Source: Kovacikia minuta CCNUW1 (GTDB lineage: Bacteria > Cyanobacteriota > Cyanobacteriia > Leptolyngbyales > Leptolyngbyaceae). Taken from it: a DNA stretch of 64,000 nt. The notes under the pieces were generated by a model, which was given only the letters and a program-made list of their open reading frames with translations, was not told where the DNA came from and searched no databases. This document shows, piece after piece, positions 27,725 through 36,707 of the stretch. Location: assembly GCF_020091585.1 (NCBI RefSeq), contig NZ_CP083582.1:4970536-5034535 (forward strand), written 5' to 3'. Made by a program: the position numbers and the translations under genes. Position 1 is the stretch's first letter. Each line of letters opens with the position of its first letter.

Positions 27725-28468
27725 ATGGATTGGATGAGTCACTTAAAACCAACCCCAGTTCTTCAGCGTTTCCTGCTGCTGTGTTGTCGTCCCAGGCTGT
27801 TTCTACGGATGTTGCAAGTACAGGCAATGCCAACGTTTCCGCCCTTCCTGGCACTCCTCACAGGAGATTCTGATCTGGATATTGTTGGAGAAATGAGTGC
27901 AACCCTGCTCCCTACCGCCTCGTTTAATCAAGCTGCGACTTACTTGCAGCAAGACCCTGCCTGTGCGGCACTGATTGCAGAGCGGTATATGGCTCCTCCC
28001 CACGATTTGGAAGTACTGCTGCAATATCCCCAGGATTCCTTGGGCTATATCTACGCCAAGCAGATGAAAGCACGCGGATTCCGGGCAGAAGATTTGTATG
28101 AGGGAATGACCATCAACTCTGATGCCAGTTATGTGGAAGCCCGCCTCAGCCAAACCCATGACATCTGGCATGTGGTCACGGGTTTTGGAACCACGATCGC
28201 AGACGAAATTGGGCTACAGGCATTTCACCTGCCCCAGTTTCCCTATCCTCTAGCCGTGGCATTGCTTTCCAGCAGCATGATGTCTACCTTGCTGTTTAGT
28301 CCTGAAGAATTGCCCCAGTTGCTAGAAGCAATCCGGAGGGGATGGGAAATGGGGAAGTTGGCAAAACCTTTATTTGCTCAAAAATGGGAAGAAGGTTGGG
28401 AAAAACCATTGGCAGTCTGGCGATCGGAGTTAGGGATTCAACTTGACACGATAGTCATTAGTCACTAA
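27725..28468 (+). CDS. Coq4 family protein
   Basis: 247 residues. ATG 27725 has GGAGGA eight bases upstream. The family hallmark HDxxH is present in SQTHDIWHVVTGFGTTIADE, with the downstream acidic residue. In proteobacteria and mitochondria Coq4 acts in ubiquinone synthesis, recently linked to decarboxylation/hydroxylation of the ring; cyanobacteria make plastoquinone, not ubiquinone, so this member probably acts on another substrate or as a lipid-binding scaffold. Its partner genes here are a TetR regulator and an ABC membrane domain, suggesting an inducible membrane/lipid function. Confidence 0.85.
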   Translation: MDWMSHLKPTPVLQRFLLLCCRPRLFLRMLQVQAMPTFPPFLALLTGDSDLDIVGEMSATLLPTASFNQAATYLQQDPACAALIAERYMAPPHDLEVLLQYPQDSLGYIYAKQMKARGFRAEDLYEGMTINSDASYVEARLSQTHDIWHVVTGFGTTIADEIGLQAFHLPQFPYPLAVALLSSSMMSTLLFSPEELPQLLEAIRRGWEMGKLAKPLFAQKWEEGWEKPLAVWRSELGIQLDTIVISH

Positions 28469-28514
28469 TCACTGGTTATCAGTCGATTAACCATGCACAA
28501 CGGGTGATTGGAAG

Positions 28515-28718
28515 ATGGTGCGATTTCCCTTCTGGCTGCTGCGCAAAACCTATCCCTGTATGCACATTCTCATTCTGAGTATCTGCCTGCTGTCATCTAG
28601 AGGGGCGCATCAACAGCAGTGGCAGCAACTGCGTCTGTGGTTTGTGATTTGCAAAATTGATTTTTCGGCATTAATGATGCTGGCGATCGATCTGACCCAG
28701 CCAGAATTTTGGGTTTGA
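28515..28718 (+). CDS. Doubtful small ORF (67 aa)
   Basis: ATG 28515 between the Coq4-like and ABC genes, product starting MVRFPFWLLRKTYPCMHILI, with one hydrophobic stretch. No clear ribosome site and no recognised family. It may simply be spacer; a hairpin-like GGTTA..TAACC lies just upstream (28472-28490). Included because the gap is otherwise empty and the three neighbours run the same way. Confidence 0.25.
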   Translation: MVRFPFWLLRKTYPCMHILILSICLLSSRGAHQQQWQQLRLWFVICKIDFSALMMLAIDLTQPEFWV

Positions 28719-28749
28719 TGCAATGGAGCCAGCGAATAGGTAATGAATT

Positions 28750-29607
28750 ATGGTCACCAAATCCCTTGTCCAGATGTTGCAAGTTCTGTTTGCAAAGTAT
28801 CGCTGGGCAATTCTTGCAACCTATGGATTAACGTTTCTCGAAAACTTGTTCGACTTGATCTACCCATTCATTACCGGAATGACGATCGATGGCTTGTTGA
28901 AAGGAAACTATACGGCGCTGATCGCTCTAACCTGCATCTGGTTAATCCACACCATTACGGGTGTTTTTCGGAATGTTTACGATACCCGCACCTTTAGCCG
29001 CATTTATGCCAGCTTAGCCAGCACCATTGTTCTGGAACAGGAACAGCAGGGAATTCCAACTTCGCAAATCGTGGCGCGATCGGCATTATCACGGGAATTT
29101 GTCGATTTTTTTGAGCAGGATATTCCCCGGATTGTAACTGCCCTTTTTGGCTTTATCGGCGCATTGGTCATGCTTCTGTTCTATGACCTTCAAATTGTTT
29201 TATATTGCCTGCTTCTATTCATTCCACTGCTTACCCTTAACCATTTCTATGCCCGCCGATCATTAACTCTAAATCACAAACTCAACAGTCAACTGGAGAA
29301 TGAAGTTGATATACTCACACGGTGCCAGCCTGGAGATGTTCAGTTGCACTACCGCTTACTTGCAACCCATCGCATCCATCTCTCAAACGCGATGGCATTC
29401 AACTGGGGAGTAATGGAGTTGTTTATTATTGTTCTGTTTGTTGCCGTCATTACACGCACGGTAGCACTACCAAACGCGCAACCTGGAGATATTTACGCCA
29501 TCATTTCCTACGTCTGGAATTATCGTCAAAGCCTTGATGTTGTACCAACGTTAGTTCAACAGTTGAGCCGTTTACAGGATATTGGGGAACGAATGCAATT
29601 TGATTGA
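28750..29607 (+). CDS. ABC transporter six-TM domain protein without ATPase
   Basis: 285 residues, ATG 28750. Hydrophobic helices at about 20-38, 50-70, 130-152, 155-172, 235-255 match the ABC_membrane_3 type six-TM domain. The sequence ends in QQLSRLQDIGERMQFD, exactly where an exporter would connect to its nucleotide-binding domain, but no Walker A follows; the next 190 bp are repeats and spacer. It is therefore a complete stand-alone family member rather than a truncation. An ATPase would have to come from elsewhere, or the protein works otherwise. Third gene of the TetR group. Confidence 0.82.
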   Translation: MVTKSLVQMLQVLFAKYRWAILATYGLTFLENLFDLIYPFITGMTIDGLLKGNYTALIALTCIWLIHTITGVFRNVYDTRTFSRIYASLASTIVLEQEQQGIPTSQIVARSALSREFVDFFEQDIPRIVTALFGFIGALVMLLFYDLQIVLYCLLLFIPLLTLNHFYARRSLTLNHKLNSQLENEVDILTRCQPGDVQLHYRLLATHRIHLSNAMAFNWGVMELFIIVLFVAVITRTVALPNAQPGDIYAIISYVWNYRQSLDVVPTLVQQLSRLQDIGERMQFD

Positions 29608-29798
29608 ACTAAATCCCATTCTTCACTGTGCTACCCTGACACCTGACACCTGATCCAGGCTATAAATTCTGGCTCAATTTCATCCCATTGGATTAGGGCA
29701 AGCCCTGTTCTATTGCCTACCCTAAAAGTAGGTCTTGAATAAAGGTTCGTTTCGACTATCAACGTCCCTTTAAAGGAATTCATCAAGGAGATACGACG

Positions 29799-30188
29799 AT
29801 GAATCAAATATTAAGACGTACATTTCTATCCAGTTTGGTTGCAACAGGTCTGGTAGGAGGAACGTTGCTGCCGATGAAACCTGCATCAGCAGACGATACG
29901 CTGCTCCGGAACATTGGTATTGGAGCTGCAACGGGTGCGGTAAGCGGGGTTGTGACCCGTCACTCGCCCCTGGCAGGTGGTGTGAATGGTGCAGCAGCAG
30001 GGGCGGCTGTGACAGGAGCAAACCGTGCCTTTGGACGGCACCCAGGGCATCGGGATTTACCCAGGGATGCCGCTGTGGGTGCGGCAGCCGGTTTAGTGAC
30101 AGGAACAGTTACCGGGCGTCATCGCCCGCTCAAGAATGCGATCGACGGGGCGGCGGCGGGTGCAGCCATCAACTTAATTACCCGTTAG
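29799..30188 (+). CDS. Exported glycine-zipper protein (129 aa)
   Basis: ATG 29799 with AAGGAGA seven or so bases upstream. Leader MNQILRRTFLSSLVATGLVG continues to a cleavage-type PASA-D near 33. The mature part is Gly/Ala-rich with repeated AxGAxxGxxTG zipper motifs (GIGAATGAVSGVVTRHSP, VGAAAGLVTGTVTGRHRP), two similar halves. Glycine zippers pack in membranes; YMGG/OmpA-like 'glycine zipper 2TM' proteins are relatives in style. Function unknown. A hairpin with T-run follows about 100 bp downstream. Confidence 0.75.
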   Translation: MNQILRRTFLSSLVATGLVGGTLLPMKPASADDTLLRNIGIGAATGAVSGVVTRHSPLAGGVNGAAAGAAVTGANRAFGRHPGHRDLPRDAAVGAAAGLVTGTVTGRHRPLKNAIDGAAAGAAINLITR

Positions 30189-30289
30189 ATACGGAGGTCA
30201 ATTGACAAAGGGGGTACAATACCTCCAAAACTACGGCAGAGCTTAAACTATGGCACAGCAAGGTGCTGAGTGCTATAACGTTCAAAATT

Positions 30290-30354
30290 CCTGGTTTCTG
30301 GCAAACGGCTCGATGCTGTAAAGTTCAGTTTGCCGTAGAAACCAGGATTTTTTT
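30290..30354 (+). terminator. Rho-independent terminator-like hairpin
   Basis: Arms CCTGGTTTCTGGCAAAC (30290-30306) and GTTTGCC..AGAAACCAGG (30328-30346, two-base bulge), then T7. It fits termination of the glycine-zipper transcript. The AGAAACC arm also resembles repeat family 2, so it may be a recruited repeat. Confidence 0.6.
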
Positions 30355-30427
30355 GGGAATCCTACTTCAGGGATTTTTGAAAAACCAGAATATCCAAGTA
30401 GGACGGATAAATTCTTTGTTGAAAATC

Positions 30428-31735
30428 TCATTTCGTTGCAGTTATGCTGCGGTGATTGGTAAGGGAACCTCGATTTTGGCAAGTAGGTTCTCTGGAAGCA
30501 TTTTCTGCGGCTGAGTTCCAGGATTCTCTTGGAGAAACTGGATACTTCGTTAAAGCCCGATTAACCGTTCTCCACCCGGTTATAATCAAATGCTGAATTG
30601 CAGGGGTGGTAAAGTCCACAACTTCTGCCAGAATTAATGTTCCTAGCAGCATTGCAGGGAGCAACAGGTAATAGAGTGAGAGATTGTCGCCGACAATAAG
30701 TTGGATCGTGCGATCGATGACGAAATTATGAATCAGAAAATAGCTATAGCTGCGAGAACCCAACCATCGCATGGCTGAATCGGCACCGCGAAAATTCGAC
30801 AGTGATCGAAAAGCAACCATACAGCAGAGCGTGAGTCCGATTGGCAGTAAGGCATCTGCAAAAATCCAGCCAGACCAGTAGAACTGGCAGATAAAGCCGA
30901 TCGCATAAAGCAAGATTCCGACCAATAGTGCTCTACGAGGTTGCCAGAAAAGGGGACCTTTCCCATTGCCATAGGCTTTTGCTACCACCATTCCCAGGAC
31001 GAACGTACTCAGCTTGGCCAGAAACGGTACAAAAGGCAACCAATTGGCGGGTGTGTCCAGAACCACGTAGGTTGGATGTCCACCAAAAACGTAAACTGCA
31101 AGAGTCCGATAGCCTAAGGTCAGGAGTAAACTGACACCCAGTAAATTGCGGCTTCCCCACCGTTGTAGCAGTTCCCACAAATACGGGAATATAAAGGTAA
31201 AACTCAGAATCAGCGACACAAACCACCAGGGTCCGCTGGTCGGCAGTAGCGGTTCAGCGGCGTAATCGAATAGCAATGGAAAGGTTAAACCGGCAAATAT
31301 GTGCCACGGGTCGGGAATATAGCTATTTGTAGATTTTCCAATCCCCCAAAGAACGGGGTAAGACAACCAGGCAACCGTCCAGAAAGGCCATAGGATGCGT
31401 AAAAATCGGCGCTTCAGAAAGGGAATCGGTTCCAGGGGTTTTCCCTTTAAGGACAACACCAAACTAAAGCCACTAATCAAGATAAATACGTCAACAAATT
31501 GGAACCCAAACCAGATTGGAAAGCTCAGGATCGATGCGACTAAAGTATTTCCCAGGCGATCGGTCGCTTCTCCCATCAAGGTCAGGTTATGAGCAACCCC
31601 TGTTGGCTGAGGCGTAAAGGCATAATGAGTCATCAACAATTGGGCGTGGTATAGCAGGATCATCACCGCCGCGAAAATTCGTGTCCCTTCAATCCACGCC
31701 AACCGTTGAGATGAGGATTTTTTCGAAAATGTCAT
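30428..31735 (-). CDS. Acyltransferase 3 (OafA/YrhL-type) membrane protein
   Basis: 435 residues from ATG 31735. N-terminus RLAWIEGTRIFAAVMILLYH carries the conserved R..G.R..A...V...H pattern, with catalytic-type His in LLYHAQLL. About ten hydrophobic helices follow, including FVDVFILISGFSL and SRSYSYFLIHNFVID near the end, both typical. The family transfers acyl groups to polysaccharides or lipids at the cell surface. The C-terminal 40 residues are hydrophilic. Monocistronic; next to a dispersed repeat on its upstream side. Confidence 0.9.
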   Translation of the reverse strand: MTFSKKSSSQRLAWIEGTRIFAAVMILLYHAQLLMTHYAFTPQPTGVAHNLTLMGEATDRLGNTLVASILSFPIWFGFQFVDVFILISGFSLVLSLKGKPLEPIPFLKRRFLRILWPFWTVAWLSYPVLWGIGKSTNSYIPDPWHIFAGLTFPLLFDYAAEPLLPTSGPWWFVSLILSFTFIFPYLWELLQRWGSRNLLGVSLLLTLGYRTLAVYVFGGHPTYVVLDTPANWLPFVPFLAKLSTFVLGMVVAKAYGNGKGPLFWQPRRALLVGILLYAIGFICQFYWSGWIFADALLPIGLTLCCMVAFRSLSNFRGADSAMRWLGSRSYSYFLIHNFVIDRTIQLIVGDNLSLYYLLLPAMLLGTLILAEVVDFTTPAIQHLIITGWRTVNRALTKYPVSPRESWNSAAENASREPTCQNRGSLTNHRSITATK

Positions 31736-32035
31736 ACCGATATCGTTACTGGATAACCCCTAAGCCTTCTACCGCAAACACAAAGGAACAAGAACAAAAT
31801 AACTCCGGTAATCTGTAGAGGCTTAGCATTCGGGCAAAAACCTCTGTCATAGCCGAACACATACCTGTCGAATGCCAAGCCCTTACGATTGGAATTGCCG
31901 ATGTTATTGAATTCCCGACCCTAAGCTTTGCAATAATTCAACCTGTCAGTGATAACCGACAATCTTGCCAAGTAGCATCTTTCCAAAGGAGTATAGAAAT
32001 CAGACAGCGGGATATAGAACGTTGGGCAGGAACCC
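31736..32035. other. Spacer containing dispersed repeat copy C
   Basis: Upstream of the acyltransferase and downstream of hpnB. Apart from the repeat at 31783-31930 only ordinary sequence is seen. Confidence 0.5.
31783..31930 (-). repeat. Dispersed repeat family 1, copy C (uninterrupted)
   Basis: On the minus strand it reads GGGAATTC, CGGCAATTCCAATCG, TAAGGGCTTGGCATTCG, GGTTTTTGCCCGAATGCTAAG, CCTCTACAGATTACCGG, then TTATTTTGTTCTTGTTCC. Copy E at 45755 has the same order but is split by an IS110 after CCCCT. Arms GGCTTGGCATTCG and GAATGCTAAGCC can pair. Confidence 0.85.
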
Positions 32036-33301
32036 TTAGGTATGGGGGTATACTCGCCCTTTCCAGGCACCACCCTGTCCACGCCAGTATCTCAGGGCCG
32101 AGTCTAAAGTCATTAAGTTATAGAGAACGGCGATCGCGGGTAAGCCAACCGCAAATAGCGGAGAACAGTGGTAGAAGCGAATGGTGGGAAAGTACGCCAA
32201 CGCCATCAACAGCCAACCCACCAGCCCCAGCAGTGCCACCATCCAGCTTCCTGTCAGGACTCCTACCATCAATCCCAGGGGTGGTACAAGGTAAACGAGC
32301 GCCATCCCAATCAGCGTTCCAACCAGTAGCAGTGGGTTGTAGTTGAGTTGAGTAAACGCAGTCCGAGCAACCATATTCCAGATCGTTTCCAGCGAAGGAT
32401 AGGGACGCAGACTGTGGGTGCGATCGCTCAAACCAAGCCAGATCTTTCCTGGAGTGGGGTGTGGGGTGTAGGGTGTGGGGGTTCCCCTGTCCCCTGTCCC
32501 CTGTCCCCTGTCCCCTGATTTCACCGCTTGCGCCAGGGCACAATCATCAATTAATGCCTGTCGGATTGCTGCCAGTCCACCGATTTGCTCCAGAGCTTCC
32601 CGCCGAATCAAAATACAGCCTCCAGCCGCAGCCGCAGTCGGGTTATTGGGATGATTGACCCAGCGAAAGGGATAGAGCTTTTGAAAGAAAAAGACAAAGG
32701 CGGGAATCAGAAATTTTTCCCAAAAGCTCTCACACCGCAAGCGCACCATAACTGAAACCAGATCCAGATCTTCCTGAATGGCTTTCGTAACCAGGCGTTG
32801 CAGGTTGTCAGAGTCATGTTCAATATCGGCATCAGTCAGCAGGATGTACTCAGGTGAGAAAGTTTGAGCTTTTTGGAAACCCTGCTCCATTGCCCACAAC
32901 TTACCCGACCAGCCCGCAGGCAGCGGTTGTGCAGCAATTAGATTAAATTGCTGGAACTTGCCTAATTCTTCAGCAGTCTGTTGAGCAATCTGGGCTGTGC
33001 CATCCGTACTCTGGTCATCGACCAGAACAATCTGAAAATTGCCAGGGTAATTTTGGTTCAGGAGCGATCGCAGCGTCACAGGCAACAACTCCGCTTCATT
33101 CCGGGCAGGAACGACCGCACAGACGGAGGGATGGGAGATGGGGGATGGAGAATAGGGGATAAATGTTTCATCCCTCATCCTTCCGCCCTCATCCCTTGCT
33201 TCTAGCCTCTGATCACAACGCCAAAACTGCCCCCATCCCACCAGTAGCCCCAACCAGATGATCAGGGATAGCAGCGTTGCGCCTAAACTAATTTCAGCCA
33301 T
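32036..33301 (-). CDS. hpnB: Hopanoid-associated glycosyltransferase HpnB
   Basis: GT2-family enzyme, about 421 residues. ATG 33301 (MAEISLGATLLSLIIWLGLL) is preferred to GTG 33319; neither has a strong ribosome site. N-terminal TM helix, then VCAVVPARNEAELLPVTLRS, VLVDDQSTDGTAQIAQ, ILLTDADIEHD (DxD) and GGCILIRREALEQIGG, and three C-terminal TM segments. It lies head-to-head with shc, the hopene-forming enzyme, as expected for HpnB. Two repeat-derived insertions, about residues 38-58 and 262-283 (EARDEGGRMRDE..., GDRGQGTGDRG...), are read in frame in positions where relatives have short loops. Confidence 0.88.
   Translation of the reverse strand: MAEISLGATLLSLIIWLGLLVGWGQFWRCDQRLEARDEGGRMRDETFIPYSPSPISHPSVCAVVPARNEAELLPVTLRSLLNQNYPGNFQIVLVDDQSTDGTAQIAQQTAEELGKFQQFNLIAAQPLPAGWSGKLWAMEQGFQKAQTFSPEYILLTDADIEHDSDNLQRLVTKAIQEDLDLVSVMVRLRCESFWEKFLIPAFVFFFQKLYPFRWVNHPNNPTAAAAGGCILIRREALEQIGGLAAIRQALIDDCALAQAVKSGDRGQGTGDRGTPTPYTPHPTPGKIWLGLSDRTHSLRPYPSLETIWNMVARTAFTQLNYNPLLLVGTLIGMALVYLVPPLGLMVGVLTGSWMVALLGLVGWLLMALAYFPTIRFYHCSPLFAVGLPAIAVLYNLMTLDSALRYWRGQGGAWKGRVYPHT
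32455..32520. repeat. In-frame CCCCTGT/TGTGGGG repeats inside hpnB
   Basis: TGTGGGG/TGTAGGG units followed by four CCCCTGT heptamers; 66 bp, encoding a Gly/Asp/Arg then Thr/Pro loop. Confidence 0.8.
33121..33205. repeat. In-frame GGGATGG/CCTCATC repeat insertion inside hpnB
   Basis: GGGATGGGAGATGGGGGATGG-like units and their complementary CATCCCTCATCC lie just before the first catalytic motif. Read in frame. Confidence 0.7.
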
Positions 33302-33556
33302 AACCTGGGTTGCCAACACACTTTACAAGAGGCAAAATACTACATCTGTTGATTACTAAAACAGGTGATTCCTAAAACAGGCTGATCTTAAACAAATTAG
33401 TACCAATGGGTGAAGGCAAATGAATGGGGAATAGAGGATAGGTAGTGGGTAACGGGTAATCGCTGGTAGAGGTTAGGGGTTGGTTACTCATCACCAACGA
33501 CCAAGAACCAGGAACCAATGTGTGTGTGGTGTGAGTGTACAGAGTGAGACGGAAAC

Positions 33557-35587
33557 ATGCAAATTCAAGATAAGGTTACAGCTTCGAGTGAGGCTGTACT
33601 GGCAAAGCTGGATGAAATTATTGCTCGGAGTCAGGAGTATTTACTGTCAACCCAAAACCCCAATGGCTATTGGTGGGCTGAGCTAGAGTCCAATGTGACG
33701 ATTACAGCAGAAGTGGTTCTGCTGCACAAAATTTGGGGAACAGATACAACCCGCCCACTGAACAAGATTGAGAAATACCTGCGATCGCAACAACGTTCCC
33801 ACGGGGGTTGGGAACTGTTCTACGGCGATGGTGGAGAACTCAGTACCACAGTTGAAGCCTACATGGCACTGAAGCTACTAGGTGTGCCCGAAACTGACCC
33901 TGCCCTCGTGAAGGCGAAGAAGTTCATTCTGGAACGGGGCGGGATCAGCAAAACGCGCATTTTCACAAAAATGCACCTGGCATTGATTGGCTGCTATGAC
34001 TGGCGCGGCATTCCCTCCATCCCACCCTGGTTGATGCTGCTGCCCAACAACTTTCCTATCACCATTTATGAAATGTCCAGTTGGGCGAGGGGAAGTACAG
34101 TCCCACTGCTGATCCTGTTTGACCAGAAACCCGTTTACATTACCAATCCCGCAATTTCGCTGGATGAACTTTATGTTGAAGGGCGGGAAAATGCTCGGTT
34201 TGAATTGCCCCGCAGCGGAGATTGGACCGATCTGTTCGTGATGCTAGATGATGCCTTTAAACTGGCGGAAAATCTGAACCTGGTTCCTTTTCGCCACGAA
34301 GGACTGAAAGCCGCCGAGAAATGGGTTCTGGAGCGGCAAGAGGATACGGGCGACTGGGGGGGCATCATCCCTGCAATGCTGAACTCTCTACTGGCGTTGC
34401 GTTGTCTTCATTACAATCCCGCCGACCCAGTCATCGAACGGGGGCTAAAGGCAGTAGACAACTTTGCCCTGGAAACCGAAACCGACTATTGGATTCAACC
34501 CTGTATTTCACCCGTTTGGGATACGGCGCTGGTGATGAGATCGCTGGTCGATTCCGGTTTGTCCCCTGACCACCCCGCCTTACAAAGGGGCGGACAGTGG
34601 CTTCTCGACAAACAAATTCTTGATTATGGCGATTGGGCAGTCAAAAACCGTCAGGGCAAACCCGGCGGTTGGGCATTTGAGTTCGATAATCGCTTTTATC
34701 CCGATGTGGATGATACCGCCGTTGTGGTCATGGCACTCCAGGCAGTTCAGCTATCCAACGAACCCCTGAAGCAAGCCGCGATCGCCCGTGCCGTCAACTG
34801 GATCGCCACCATGCAGTGTACTCCTGGTGGTTGGGCAGCTTTCGATCTCAACAACGACCAGGACTGGCTCAATCTGATCCCCTACGGGGATCTCAAAGCC
34901 ATGATTGATCCCAACACGGCCGACGTGACTGCGCGAGTGTTGGAAATGGTTGGGAAGTTAGGGGACAGCCAGGAGCTAGGAGCCAGGAGCCAGGAGCCAG
35001 GAGAATTCAAAACTCAAAACTCAAAATTCAAAACTCAAAATTCTTCTCCCCATCCCTCATCCCTCATCCCCCATCCTTCCCTCGATCGCGCCCTCACCTA
35101 CCTGCGCCAGGAACAGGAACCCGAAGGCTGCTGGTTTGGTCGCTGGGGAGTAAATTACATCTACGGTACAAGCGGGGTTCTAGCTGCCCTCTCCCTGATT
35201 GCGCCCCAGACCCACCAGCGCGAAATTGAGCGGGGCGCAGGCTGGCTAGTCAGTTGCCAAAATCCTGATGGGGGTTGGGGCGAAACCTGCTTCAGCTACA
35301 ACGACCCAACGCTGAAAGGACAGGGAGACAGTACAGCTTCCCAAACTGCCTGGGCGATCATTGGGCTACTGGCAGCCGGAGATGCCACCGGGCAATACGA
35401 GATGGACGCGATCGAGAACGGTGTTTCCTATCTCATCAAAACCCAACGTCCGAATGGTACCTGGGATGAGGACTACTTCACAGGAACGGGGTTCCCCTGC
35501 CACTTCTACCTGAAGTACCACCTCTACCAGCAACACTTTCCGCTAACTGCTTTGGGACGCTATCGAGCTGTGAAACAAAAAATATAG
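33557..35587 (+). CDS. shc: Squalene-hopene cyclase
   Basis: Cyclizes squalene to hopene/hopanol, the first step to hopanoid membrane lipids. ATG 33557. QW motifs are numerous (GYWWAELES, GGWELFYGDG, GDWGGIIPAM, GGWAFEFDNR, GGWAAFDLNN, GCWFGRWGVNY, GGWGETCFSY). The catalytic acid motif is PDVDDTAVVV, about residue 390. Length 676 against 630-650 usual; the excess is a repeat-derived insertion of about 35-38 residues near 470-508, between ARVLEMVGKLG and LDRALTYLRQEQ. Peripheral membrane enzyme. Divergent from hpnB across 255 bp that must contain both promoters. Confidence 0.96.
   Translation: MQIQDKVTASSEAVLAKLDEIIARSQEYLLSTQNPNGYWWAELESNVTITAEVVLLHKIWGTDTTRPLNKIEKYLRSQQRSHGGWELFYGDGGELSTTVEAYMALKLLGVPETDPALVKAKKFILERGGISKTRIFTKMHLALIGCYDWRGIPSIPPWLMLLPNNFPITIYEMSSWARGSTVPLLILFDQKPVYITNPAISLDELYVEGRENARFELPRSGDWTDLFVMLDDAFKLAENLNLVPFRHEGLKAAEKWVLERQEDTGDWGGIIPAMLNSLLALRCLHYNPADPVIERGLKAVDNFALETETDYWIQPCISPVWDTALVMRSLVDSGLSPDHPALQRGGQWLLDKQILDYGDWAVKNRQGKPGGWAFEFDNRFYPDVDDTAVVVMALQAVQLSNEPLKQAAIARAVNWIATMQCTPGGWAAFDLNNDQDWLNLIPYGDLKAMIDPNTADVTARVLEMVGKLGDSQELGARSQEPGEFKTQNSKFKTQNSSPHPSSLIPHPSLDRALTYLRQEQEPEGCWFGRWGVNYIYGTSGVLAALSLIAPQTHQREIERGAGWLVSCQNPDGGWGETCFSYNDPTLKGQGDSTASQTAWAIIGLLAAGDATGQYEMDAIENGVSYLIKTQRPNGTWDEDYFTGTGFPCHFYLKYHLYQQHFPLTALGRYRAVKQKI
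34963..35080 (+). repeat. Repeat-derived in-frame insertion inside shc
   Basis: Units GGAGCCA (x3-4), AAACTCAAAATTC (x3) and CATCCCT (x3) follow one another; the same three classes occur in spacers and in the amidase gene. The reading frame is preserved. Confidence 0.85.
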
Positions 35588-35666
35588 CAGTCAGGAGCCA
35601 GAAGGCAGAATCCATAATTGTTGGTTTCTCGTGACTCCTGACTCCTGGCTTCTGAGTCCTCTTCTT

Positions 35667-35975
35667 CTACACCGTCTCGCCGCACTCATCAATCAGGTAG
35701 CAATGGGAGCGGAAGCGCAACCCAACAAACTGATCATAGAGGGGGTTGAGTTTGCACAGGGGAGGGATGTGCCCTACTTTACGGCCAAATAGGATAATGT
35801 CTCGTTCGAAGGGACACTGACCCGGAATGATTTTGTATAGAAACCGGGCCAGTTTGGGATCGTCAATTGGTAAGTTGTCCAGCCATTGACGGATAGGGTG
35901 CAACACATCAAAGTCTGAAGATTGTGGCTTTGGTGCTTGCAAGTTGTTGCCAAGTACTAGTTCGGAATCTGACAT
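35667..35975 (-). CDS. Mo-dependent nitrogenase C-terminal domain-like protein, copy 1 (102 aa)
   Basis: ATG 35975 (MSDSELVLGNNLQAPKPQSS) has AGGGG about eight bases upstream; the longer TTG start is rejected. The domain shows CPFERDIILFGRKVGHIPPL then CKLNPLYDQFVGLRFRSHCY and a C-terminal DECGE, the pattern of the family named 'Mo-dependent nitrogenase C-terminal'. Despite the name these small proteins occur in non-fixing cyanobacteria. No nif gene is in the window. A relative is at 47163-47537. Function unknown. Confidence 0.85.
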   Translation of the reverse strand: MSDSELVLGNNLQAPKPQSSDFDVLHPIRQWLDNLPIDDPKLARFLYKIIPGQCPFERDIILFGRKVGHIPPLCKLNPLYDQFVGLRFRSHCYLIDECGETV

Positions 35976-36707
35976 GGCGTTACCCCTGTGGTCTGATGGT
36001 CGCAATCGGCTATAAGGTCTTATGAATTTAACGCATTAATCTGGATGGATTAATCGATGAATTGTTCCTCTTATTTCAAGATACAAACTCGATTGGATGT
36101 TTCCGTAAAGTTCAGAAGATAGCTAAAAAGTTTCTGATGAAATTTGTGTGAATTTGGCGAGATGTATTCTTTAAGGATTACATTGATTCAATTTGAAAAG
36201 GATTAGTAGATCTTGAAAGTGCCTTAAGGATTTCTAATTTCAAGCGCTACTAAGCAAGGGAGTTTAAATGAAAAAATCCCGCTTAACCCAATGAGGACGG
36301 GAGTTCCGGAAAACCTACGAGACGATTCATTTAGTCTTTTTATCTATTCAATAAGATGAATGTTTACCCGTGATGAAAAGACTTGGGTAGACGTTAAATA
36401 GAAATATTTGTTTCCAGATTCAGGAAGAACTTGGCGATCGTCGTTTCCCGATTCATTTTCAGTGTAATTAAGCACGCTTTTCCGTGGAAATTACCCTGAT
36501 GGGTAGTTTTTATCGTAGGATTTACGTAAACCACAGAGGTTTGCCCAAAAATTGCCCGATGAAATCAATATTGGCGCTTAAACCCCAGATGTTTTGGGCA
36601 AAATGCATGGGTTCTAAATCAGCGTTCTTTGGATTTTTGAAGAATCCGGAAAACTGAAAGTCTTTTAGTTAGAACTTCTATCACGAGCCACACTGATTAA
36701 CTGTGAC
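35976..36707. other. Long spacer without recognised gene
   Basis: AT-rich. An inverted repeat TTTGCCCAAAA / TTTTGGGCAAA lies at 36541-36551 and 36592-36602, and TCCCG..CGGGA around 36287-36312. An eight-codon ORF with GGGAG upstream begins at 36268; too small to call. Confidence 0.4.

Noticed and set aside
28515..28718. Small membrane protein between the Coq4-like and ABC genes as a third partner
   Set aside because: No ribosome site or family; listed only as doubtful and not used in the argument.
36260..36300. Eight-codon leader-peptide-like ORF with GGGAG and a nearby TCCCG/CGGGA stem
   Set aside because: No gene follows on that strand for attenuation to act on; too short to support.
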